From Thermoplasmata archaeon (GTDB lineage: Archaea; Thermoplasmatota; Thermoplasmata; Thermoplasmatales; Thermoplasmataceae), in the NCBI GenBank assembly GCA_021811505.1, contig JAJZOM010000310.1:1-6316 (forward strand): 6,316 bases of DNA. The letters are read 5' to 3'. The position numbers and the translations under genes were made by a program. This document shows positions 1 through 5,616 of the stretch, piece by piece; within the stretch, counting starts at the first letter, position 1; each line of letters opens with the position of its first letter. The notes below the pieces were generated by a model. The model ran no database searches. It saw only the letters and a list, made by a program, of their open reading frames with translations, and was not told the origin of the DNA.

Positions 1-124
1 CATTAAGTTGCTACAAAAATTGGATATACTTTTTGACCGCCAATAACACATTTTATGGTCCTGGTAAATAAGGTTTATGTTTATCAACAAAGTTGGCGAT
101 CTTCCACAACCAACAAGACAAATA

Positions 125-198
125 TAGGCCAAATTAATAAAAAGCAAAACAAAAATTGCCAAATAAAATCAAAAATAGTACAACAGAAGAACTGCTGT
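125..198 (-). terminator. Hairpin plus T-rich tract after psmA
   Basis: About 41 nt downstream of the psmA stop, the minus strand forms a 7-bp stem with one G-U pair (ACAGCAG / CTGTTGT, loop TTCTT, at 180-198). It is followed by several T runs, TTTTTGATTTTATTT and then TTTTTGTTTTG and CTTTTT, down to about 137. Archaeal RNA polymerase terminates at oligo-T runs, so this is a convincing end for the psmA transcript. The hairpin may be incidental. The remaining sequence to the left edge is A/T-rich, with no minus-strand gene following psmA closely. Confidence 0.65.
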
Positions 199-239
199 GA
201 CTCCTCTTTCTGGTTGGATAGCTTTATTTAACGACTAAC

Positions 240-944
240 TTAAGAGAAATATTTGGAGGTTTCCTCTTTTGTGAACACATGGAATGCACCTGCACCCGAA
301 ATGGAGGCAATTTCGACACCCTTTAAACCGCCTTCTTCTTCAAGGGCCACCTTCAGGGCTGCTATTCCAAGCGTAATTGCATCCTTCTCCTTTATGTCAT
401 CATTGTATTCCTTTTCAAGGTAGGCTGTGACCTGATCCTTTCCAGATCCGATTGCCACTGCTTTGTACTCGTTGATCGTGCCCGCGGGATCACAGTCAAA
501 CACTCTTGGCCCAATCTGATCGATACCGGCAAATATCATTGAGACACCATAAGGTCTCACTCCGCCATACTGTGTATACTGTTGCATCTGGTCCGCAACC
601 TTCTTCACCAGATTCTCAATGTTTACCAGTTTACCGTAGGTCACTTTTTCCTGCTGAGCTGCAACCCTTGAGAAATCAATCAATATTCTTGCATCTGCCA
701 CGAGTCCAGAGGTGACGGACGCCACGTTGCTGTCCACCAGCTGAATCTTTTCGATTGAATTTTGTTCAACTAGCTTGCTTCTCACCTTTTTATCAGATAT
801 GAGAACAACTCCGTCCTTGAACTTTATTCCAAGGGCTGTGGAGCCTTTTTTTACAGCTTCCCTTGCATATTCAACTTGAAATAATCTTCCATCGGGCGAA
901 AAGACCGTAATTGCTCTATCATATGCCATTTGTCCCTGTTGCAT
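240..944 (-). CDS. psmA: 20S proteasome subunit alpha
   Basis: Alpha subunit of the archaeal 20S proteasome. Seven copies form each outer ring of the cytoplasmic barrel, which gate substrate entry and dock the PAN or VAT/Cdc48-type unfoldase; proteolysis itself is done by the beta subunit, not seen here. The 234 residues match the family length (233 in Thermoplasma acidophilum, from memory). The N-terminus carries the alpha signature [20 protein letters not shown] at residues 8-27. It includes the gate cluster Tyr8, Asp9, Pro17 and Tyr26. Lys66, which binds the C-terminal HbYX tail of the ATPase, is present in the QNSIEKIQL context, and the RPYG turn is at 130-133. The extreme C-terminus (after about residue 210) diverges most from the Thermoplasma protein as I recall it. 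The ATG is chosen because it gives the exact [10 protein letters not shown] start of the family and lies 29 nt downstream of a TATA box. It appears monocistronic. Identification is very secure. Confidence 0.98.
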   Translation of the reverse strand: MQQGQMAYDRAITVFSPDGRLFQVEYAREAVKKGSTALGIKFKDGVVLISDKKVRSKLVEQNSIEKIQLVDSNVASVTSGLVADARILIDFSRVAAQQEKVTYGKLVNIENLVKKVADQMQQYTQYGGVRPYGVSMIFAGIDQIGPRVFDCDPAGTINEYKAVAIGSGKDQVTAYLEKEYNDDIKEKDAITLGIAALKVALEEEGGLKGVEIASISGAGAFHVFTKEETSKYFS

Positions 945-973
945 TTAAACCACTGAAATCTCCATATCAATTC

Positions 974-983
974 ATATAATAAA
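974..983 (-). promoter_or_regulatory. TATA box of psmA
   Basis: On the minus strand this reads TTTATTATAT, a good archaeal TATA box, preceded by a purine-rich AAGAAATG stretch that could serve as the BRE. Its near edge is 29 nt from the psmA ATG. With the usual spacing of about 22-27 nt from TATA to transcription start, the leader would be only a few nucleotides long. No Shine-Dalgarno sequence sits at proper distance: the only GGAG is 15 nt from the ATG. This supports near-leaderless initiation and a promoter belonging to psmA alone. Confidence 0.7.
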
Positions 984-1002
984 CATTTCTTAGATGTCGT
1001 TG

Positions 1003-1172
1003 AAAAAAGTTCTTTTGTCCACGCCTGCACGACGGTGCAGACGTGAGAGTCGGAGAAGTAGCTGATTTATCTTATTGACCTGCGAAGTCGTGTCTTAGAT
1101 TGGCTGCCCTTCGTCTCGATATAATACCCTGAAACAAGGGAAAATAGAAAACCGCGGAGTTACTCCGACTCT
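1003..1172 (-). ncRNA. Possible structured RNA upstream of psmA
   Basis: No known RNA family is recognised; the call rests on pairing. Read as minus-strand RNA, AGAGUCGGAG (1172-1163) pairs perfectly over 10 bp with CUCCGACUCU (1055-1046). The next base begins an 11-bp hairpin (1045-1020) with tetraloop CGUC. That hairpin has one G-U wobble (1024/1041), which would be a C-A mismatch on the plus strand, so the minus orientation is favoured. Eleven bases later comes a U6 run (1008-1003), a plausible termination site, and only then the psmA TATA box. Inside the long stem are two weaker helices, CCCU/AGGG (1140-1127) and CGAAG/CUUCG (1113-1083). No strong TATA box lies at the right distance: TTTATGA at about 1192-1186 would start transcription inside the first stem, and TTATGATT near 1210 is weak. 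Alternatives are a transcribed psmA leader or a second MITE with 10-bp inverted ends. Confidence 0.35.
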
Positions 1173-1219
1173 GAACTCTAACTCATCATAAAGGAAGTGA
1201 TTGGAATCATAACGGGATC

Positions 1220-1352
1220 TGATACTGTGTGAAAATTGAATCATTCCTAAGATCTGACTGTTCGCAGCAGTATCCTATAGGCTATTACTGGATATCCTCT
1301 CGGCAGTATCTGTTGACACAAAATTCAATAAATAAATTCTTACACAGTCTCA
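1220..1352. mobile_element. MITE-like element with imperfect terminal inverted repeats
   Basis: The left end TGATACTGTGTGAAAATT (from 1220) and the inverted right end TGAGACTGTGTAAGAATT (from 1352) agree at 15 of 18 positions, and at 20 of 26 when extended inward. The core ACTGTGT is identical. The enclosed 133 bp holds no open frame of note but repeats GCAGTATC at 1267-1274 and 1303-1310. The size, inverted ends and lack of coding sequence suit a miniature inverted-repeat element or an internally deleted insertion sequence. I see no convincing target-site duplication in the flanks, and no second copy in the window, so chance pairing in A/T-rich DNA remains possible. Confidence 0.35.
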
Positions 1353-1740
1353 ATTGGATGTACATACCTATAAATGAGCAGTATTAGATGGCTAACAGTG
1401 AAGATTCAATAATACAATCGTTCCTTAATTTCATAAAGAAGCACAGAAAGTAAATCTTCCTGTGCCTACACAATCCTGAGGATGAGAAGACATCCGCCAA
1501 GGCAGAACAGCCCTTCTCGGTACAGCCATGGCCTTTCTGGCATGGATTCAAAACAAAAGAGGGGCTTCCGGGGACATCCTACTGATATCATTGGTACTCA
1601 TCAACGGAAAATTCACGATGCAGGATACAATAAAACCCATAAAGAGGAAGCGTTCATGAGTAAAGTCGAACGAACTTTCTCCGTAGTAGAGGATATATGA
1701 TCAATCCGGAATATGCTTTTAAACGATATCATTAAAATTA
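1353..1740. other. Gene-poor spacer downstream of the surface-protein gene
   Basis: No convincing gene. A plus-strand frame of 57 codons (1486-1656, TGA at 1657-1659) with an internal ATG at 1528 would give 43 residues with a hydrophobic LLISLVLI segment and a basic tail. It has no ribosome-binding site, and a TATA-like CTATAAA (1368-1374) is too far upstream to serve it as a leaderless start. Overlapping frames on both strands are equally open, so these look like chance openings. A 21-residue frame at 1388-1453 starts too close to that TATA-like sequence to be expressed from it. A hairpin at 1441-1465 is listed separately. Confidence 0.5.
1441..1465 (-). other. 10-bp hairpin
   Basis: As minus-strand RNA, GCACAGGAAG and CUUUCUGUGC form a 10-bp stem with one G-U pair and loop AUUUA. 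On the plus strand the same position is an A-C mismatch, so the minus orientation is favoured. It lies about 320 nt beyond the stop of the surface-protein gene and is followed on the minus strand by UUUAUGAAAUUAAGG. It could be a 3' UTR element, or part of an unrecognised RNA. Function unknown. Confidence 0.4.
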
Positions 1741-1788
1741 GCCCATGCTGCCGAAGAGCGACACACCATGGGCAATTACGGGGTAATT
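1741..1788 (-). terminator. Hairpins at the 3' end of the surface-protein gene
   Basis: Two inverted repeats follow the stop codon. AATTAC-GGG-GTAATT (1774-1788) overlaps the TAA itself. GCCCATG...CATGGGC (1741-1747 with 1767-1773) is a perfect 7-bp stem with a 19-nt loop. Next on the minus strand comes TAATTTTAAT (1740-1731), a modest T-rich stretch. Placement right behind a large gene suggests termination or mRNA 3'-end protection. The T runs are short, so confidence is moderate. Confidence 0.45.
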
Positions 1789-4700
1789 ACTGTTTTCCGG
1801 CACCTTTCTTTCTCCAAATCAGCAGTGCTGCCACCACGACGACAGCCGCAGCGATCCCGCCGAGTACAATATAATACGACCCGCTGGAGGAGGTGGTCAA
1901 TTTAGTAAAAGTTACATGGGTCGTATTGTCAGATCCAGAAACTACGATAGTTCCAGTCTGGTTGGCGACGCCGTACCCGTTCGCTGACACGGAATAACTG
2001 TATGTCCCGTTCTGCAATTGTATTGCATATGTAGTCCCGTTGGCAGTGTAATTTACGTGGTCAATTGTCAGGGTCCAATTGGTACCGGCCGAAAGCCCTT
2101 TCTCCACAAACGTTACTGTATAAGTCACAGCAACAAATTTAAACGATTCACTGACTGCACTGCCATTTACCGTTATGCTTCCGGAGTAGCTCGAAGGGTG
2201 ATAGAGGTTGTTATCTGTATAAATTTTCACAGCATAGGTGCCGTTAGGCTCGCTGAATGTTATCTGCGATCCTGCTGAAGCCTTGACTGCTGTCCCGGAA
2301 AGGTTCACATACCAGTCACCGGAAGGGAGTCCACTCTCACTGAGCGTGATTGTATATTTTACCATGGAAAATGCAACCGGTACATCGACTGAATTTCCGG
2401 GCACAGTGAACGAGGAGACATAAGAAGGAGAGTACAGCTTATCCGAGGCCGAGATGGAGTACGTGTAAGTTCCGTTGAGGAGATACGTGGAATAGGAATC
2501 TCCGGAAATAGGACCCGAACTAGGTTCGCCTGTGACGTTCACATACCAGGTCCCCGCACCCAGGTTTTTCTCTGCAAAAGTGACTTTGTACTCATGCGCA
2601 AGACTGAACTCATAAACCTCAGGAGTGTATAGACCAAGATCCGTTAAATAGTCCATAACAAACAACGACTGCGAACTGGGATCAAAAATCATGGTTGAGG
2701 TAATACTTGGAGATGGTGTGACAGCAATAACTTGATCAGTCGCCGCGTTGATCTCTGTTATGTTACCTGAAGAAGACATTCCTGACCATAAATAGTAGTT
2801 TCCATTGTAAATGTCGTAAGCCGAAGCAGTTATGGCTCCTTTGACAGCTGGACCGCCGATAAATTGTCCTGTATTCGCATCATAAATATAGCTCATCATT
2901 GTTGTAAAACTCTGATTTCCTATCAGGAACATCCCGGGGTTGCCAAATGGAAGTATTGTTAGGGGCGCATAGTACTTTGGAGCGGCTGAGAACGTTTCTT
3001 TTCCACCACCGCTAAGGTTAAGGCTCAGTATCCCTGTCCCGTTGGTCATCATTAGATTTCCGTCGAAATAGACAGGGGGCTCGACTCTTTGGCCTATCTG
3101 AATGCTTGAAGACAGATAATTTGTAAAACTCAAGTTCCCCAAGACGTTACCGTTCTGACTTACCGTAGTAACATTGACTTTGCCGCTGGCGTTTATGGAG
3201 AGAAGGTAAAACGTATTCCCTGCATTGTTCACGGTGAGAGACACTACTGTCATATTAATCAGTGTGACGTTCCTAACAAAATGGAAGGTGGATGCATCTA
3301 TTATTGACAGGCCGTTTGAAGTGGGAACGTAGAGATAACCATTCGCCGGATCATAGTACATCCCGGTCTCTGCTGAAACGTTCTTCATAGTGTAAACCTG
3401 ACTTTTTCCGCTCGTCAGATTCATATTCGCCAAAAGTCCTTTTCCAGCTATGAATTGAAACCCGGTTACAAAGAGATGATTTGAAACGTTATCAAGAGCC
3501 ATTGAAGTCAGTCCATACGGGGCGGGAGCAAAATACATTGTATTATATCCGGGACGTGTTATGGGCACTCCATTAAGTGTCGGAACAAAAGGAAGCAAAG
3601 AGGTTTCTGCTTTTATGAAAGACGCATTTGACGGAGACTCAAACGCGATGTCAAACGCGTTTCCCGATCCGGAGACCGAAAAATTCATGGTACCGGGATA
3701 TGCAAGATAGCCATTCGCTCCCGTAACTGTAATGTTGTAAGTGCCGTTTACAAGCTCCAGGGTATTGCTGCCAGATCCAGAATAATTGAAAGTTCCCAAA
3801 TTTTCAACATTAAGGTACCATTGGTTGCCAGAAGGGAGCCCCGTGGAAACAAACGTCACTGGAAAAGTCCCATGCATACTGTATGGAAGGTTGTAGCCAA
3901 GTGTGGTGGTATTCCTCTCAAATATCCAGTAGAAATGGTTGACTTCTGGAAAATTGTCAAACTGAAAACCGAGAACAACATTCAACTTTCCATTCGTGTT
4001 AAGCGGTTCATGGGAAACATTCTGCAGTACATTATCAATGGATATGGAAGTAGCGCTGCCGTTCAAATATCCTGTCGCAAAGATATGATATACATAAGGG
4101 CTGATGGACTTGGAAACATTATATGTATAAGTCAGACCATTTCCATTCCAGAGGCTAAGGCCAAGCATGTTGGAGTCGTTTTCAGCCCATCCCGCAGTCA
4201 TTACTGGACGGTCATTGTTGATTCCTCCATTCCCGAATCCAGCCCCCCCGAGGAAGAATGTTGTAGAATCATTAGAAGTGGGGGTGTTCATTATACCATA
4301 CGCCTCAACTTCGCCGGGGTAGGGAAATGCCGTTTGGGAGAACAGGTCATTTCCATTGTTGACAAATGTTATGCCGTTGTTAATAACGAATGTACCAGCT
4401 GTTGCCTGTGCAGTATTCCATATGGAGTTCTTTACTGCGGTGCCAGAGAAATTGTCGTAGAAGTTGAACACATGCGACCCGTCATCATACATGCCATACA
4501 AGCTTGTAAATTCCGGTGCCTCACCCGTGGAGAAGTTATTGAAGGCGTTGCTTCCAACTGGAAGAAAATTCATGTGGATATCCAGAGACCCACCCACAGC
4601 TATTGTAGAATTCAGTCTCAGCCAGTATGTGGTGTTACTGTCGGTACTGGAATTTCCGGATTGCAGCCAGGACGGGATCCTCGCGCCGCTGGTGTAGCTG

Positions 4701-4981
4701 AACCATATATTCGACAGGTTTCTATTCTCATACACAGAAAACATTGAGCTGTTTACAACAATCATCTCGTCGAATGGAGTTGGTGTCGCGGACGATCCGT
4801 TGTTATGTATAACTATGGTAGTCTGGTATCCGCCGGAATATGATACTAGCGGAGAAATGACCGGAATAGCTCCCAGGTGGGAACTCCCAGCAGTGGAAGT
4901 GGCATTGGCCATTCCTGTTCCAGAAGCAAACAGGGATAGCACAAGCAGCACCGAATATAGTATCTTAAATCTGGTATCCAT
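1787..4981 (-). CDS. Secreted, membrane-anchored surface protein with DUF2341/lectin-like, beta-propeller and repeat domains
   Basis: Large exported protein of 1064 residues, probably on the outer cell surface; substrate or partner unknown. Residues 1-27 form a signal peptide (hydrophobic core about 7-19, likely cleavage after ANA at 25-27). Residues about 50-150 resemble DUF2341, with an IWFSYTSGARIPSWL strand and an LDIHMNFLP strand, followed by a concanavalin/LamG-like stretch to about 360. One Ig-like repeat lies at 373-447. Residues about 480-795 look like a YVTN/YncE-type beta-propeller, with blade motifs such as YDPANGYLYVPTSNGLSIID. Three more repeats fill 798-1028, then a transmembrane helix at about 1036-1056 and the cytoplasmic tail RKKGAGKQ. 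There are about 42 N-X-S/T sequons, few charges and no cysteine, as expected for a glycosylated protein in hot acid. No protease or glycosidase active-site motif was recognised. A canonical TATA box 19 nt upstream makes this ATG a leaderless start. Binding or adhesion is inference. Confidence 0.93.
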   Translation of the reverse strand: MDTRFKILYSVLLVLSLFASGTGMANATSTAGSSHLGAIPVISPLVSYSGGYQTTIVIHNNGSSATPTPFDEMIVVNSSMFSVYENRNLSNIWFSYTSGARIPSWLQSGNSSTDSNTTYWLRLNSTIAVGGSLDIHMNFLPVGSNAFNNFSTGEAPEFTSLYGMYDDGSHVFNFYDNFSGTAVKNSIWNTAQATAGTFVINNGITFVNNGNDLFSQTAFPYPGEVEAYGIMNTPTSNDSTTFFLGGAGFGNGGINNDRPVMTAGWAENDSNMLGLSLWNGNGLTYTYNVSKSISPYVYHIFATGYLNGSATSISIDNVLQNVSHEPLNTNGKLNVVLGFQFDNFPEVNHFYWIFERNTTTLGYNLPYSMHGTFPVTFVSTGLPSGNQWYLNVENLGTFNYSGSGSNTLELVNGTYNITVTGANGYLAYPGTMNFSVSGSGNAFDIAFESPSNASFIKAETSLLPFVPTLNGVPITRPGYNTMYFAPAPYGLTSMALDNVSNHLFVTGFQFIAGKGLLANMNLTSGKSQVYTMKNVSAETGMYYDPANGYLYVPTSNGLSIIDASTFHFVRNVTLINMTVVSLTVNNAGNTFYLLSINASGKVNVTTVSQNGNVLGNLSFTNYLSSSIQIGQRVEPPVYFDGNLMMTNGTGILSLNLSGGGKETFSAAPKYYAPLTILPFGNPGMFLIGNQSFTTMMSYIYDANTGQFIGGPAVKGAITASAYDIYNGNYYLWSGMSSSGNITEINAATDQVIAVTPSPSITSTMIFDPSSQSLFVMDYLTDLGLYTPEVYEFSLAHEYKVTFAEKNLGAGTWYVNVTGEPSSGPISGDSYSTYLLNGTYTYSISASDKLYSPSYVSSFTVPGNSVDVPVAFSMVKYTITLSESGLPSGDWYVNLSGTAVKASAGSQITFSEPNGTYAVKIYTDNNLYHPSSYSGSITVNGSAVSESFKFVAVTYTVTFVEKGLSAGTNWTLTIDHVNYTANGTTYAIQLQNGTYSYSVSANGYGVANQTGTIVVSGSDNTTHVTFTKLTTSSSGSYYIVLGGIAAAVVVVAALLIWRKKGAGKQ
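1898..2590 (-). repeat. Surface-protein repeat domains, copies 2-4 in tandem
   Basis: Codes for residues 798-1028, three tandem domains of about 75-78 residues starting at YKVTFAEKNLGAGTWYVNV (798), YTITLSESGLPSGDWYVNL (876) and YTVTFVEKGLSAGTNWTLTI (954). Each has an NGTY near its middle (836, 913, 991) and a late beta-strand pair. The copies are clearly diverged in sequence, so this is an old duplication rather than a recent expansion. Directly before the transmembrane helix, they probably act as a stalk that holds the propeller and lectin-like parts away from the membrane. Confidence 0.8.
3641..3865 (-). repeat. Surface-protein repeat domain, copy 1
   Basis: Codes for residues 373-447, an Ig-like beta domain of about 75 residues opening FPVTFVSTGLPSGNQWYLNV and containing LVNGTYNITV. 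It shares the pattern (Y/F)-x-V-T-F-x-x-x-G-L-x-x-G-x-x-W-Y-x-N-(V/L), then NGTY about 30 residues later, with the three C-terminal copies. It is separated from them by the beta-propeller. The pattern recalls PEGA-like or thermopsin-associated repeats of archaeal surface proteins, but family assignment is from memory. Confidence 0.75.
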
Positions 4982-5000
4982 AGTAAAGTAAAAGTTATTA

Positions 5001-5009
5001 TTATATAAA
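5001..5009 (-). promoter_or_regulatory. TATA box of the surface-protein gene
   Basis: The minus strand reads TTTATATAA, a near-perfect archaeal TATA box, after a GAAAGTAACG stretch in the BRE position. The box centre is about 24 nt from the A of the ATG, so transcription should start at or within a base or two of the start codon, giving a leaderless mRNA. No Shine-Dalgarno motif is present in the 19-nt gap. This is the strongest promoter-like sequence in the window. Confidence 0.8.
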
Positions 5010-5279
5010 CGTTACTTTCATATCTGCCGTGCTGATTAACTATTTTAACGACCTGGCCCCCGAGCTGCTTTATTTCCTCATATTCCGAAGTTATTTTTTC
5101 ATTTCATGCAGTCGGTTCTAATATTGCCGATAGAGAATAAAACGCTATCAAGATTATCCTCCCTTATCACGACCAGGCCTTTCTAATATTTCACCGGGGG
5201 GTTGTTTCCAGCAGTCATTTCAGATGATGAGCGTATCTTGAATGGTTAAAGGGATCTTACTATGTATAGAGTTTTCGCA
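5010..5279. other. Intergenic stretch with a coding-like shred
   Basis: No gene can be supported. On the minus strand one frame (about 5245-5099) reads 20 codons to an in-frame TAG at 5185-5183, then 27 more codons ending in TGA at 5101-5099. The last part reads LVVIREDNLDSVLFSIGNI, which looks protein-like but lacks a proper start. It may be the tail of a decayed gene whose front is the hydrophobic frame at 5280-5540. No strong hairpin or tRNA-like fold was found. Confidence 0.4.
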
Positions 5280-5540
5280 TCATCCCATCGACAGAAATCT
5301 TCCTTTCCCAGATCCTGAAGTCAGCAGGGTGTATACCAGTGCAATCCACTGGATCCCCAGCCTCGTCCGCCAAAACAATACGAGGAGAACGCTAACAGCC
5401 AACGGCACCAGACCGCCAGGAAGGTAGAGGGGGTCAAGATTACCCATCTTCTGAGAATAGGCAGGAAGGATTTGGATCTCCGGCATTTCCATGAAGATTT
5501 GCGAATGCATTGAGATCCAAACGTCATTCTGAACATTCAA
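5280..5540 (-). pseudogene. Possible remnant of a small or truncated membrane-protein gene
   Basis: An 86-codon open frame with TTG at 5538-5540 and internal ATG codons. After a short polar start it encodes a hydrophobic segment, GGLVPLAVSVLLVLFW, then a positive RTR turn and a second, weaker one, IQWIALVYTLL. It ends in a glycine/serine/lysine-rich tail. This two-helix pattern is typical of the N-terminus of polytopic membrane proteins, for example intramembrane-protease families, but I do not recognise a family. It lies about 76 nt downstream of the carboxykinase stop, without a clear TATA box or ribosome-binding site. It is far shorter than a normal polytopic protein, hence the remnant call. 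It could also be a genuine 60-70 residue membrane protein starting at an internal ATG, or chance. Confidence 0.3.
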
Positions 5541-5616
5541 GTATTCAAACTAAACCCCTGTGATTTTGTCTTTGATGGCCAATTCTCAAAAGCGAGTCGG
5601 AAGGAGTTCGATGATA

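Noticed and set aside
2..46. A plus-strand frame open from the left edge to TAA at 44-46, which could be the end of a convergent gene.
   Set aside because: Only 14 codons are visible and the minus strand is open across the same bases, so coding cannot be told from chance.
1015..1045. Hairpin followed by ACA, resembling an H/ACA guide RNA.
   Set aside because: The stem is continuous, with no internal pseudouridylation pocket about 14-16 nt from the ACA.
1184..1190. AUGAUGA on the minus strand, an exact C box, suggesting a C/D guide RNA.
   Set aside because: No CUGA (D box) occurs on the minus strand within the next 150 bases.
1482..1700. A 72-codon plus-strand frame in the spacer.
   Set aside because: Polar, low-complexity composition, no ribosome-binding site or promoter at the right distance, and overlapping frames are equally open.
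2018..2423. Two short plus-strand frames within the repeat region of the surface-protein gene.
   Set aside because: Antisense shadows of the real coding frame, without their own start signals.
3821..4747. A 308-codon open frame on the plus strand, antisense to the surface-protein gene.
   Set aside because: It is cysteine-rich without motif order, shows no recognisable domain, and exactly mirrors a frame whose protein has a signal peptide, domains and an anchor. The length follows from the codon composition of the real gene.
5224..5316. ATGATGA at 5224-5230 and CTGA at 5313-5316 on the plus strand as a C/D guide RNA.
   Set aside because: The spacing is longer than usual for archaeal guides, and no terminal stem or internal C'/D' pair is evident.
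5242..5427. A 61-codon plus-strand frame.
   Set aside because: Antisense to the more protein-like hydrophobic frame, with no promoter or domain signal.
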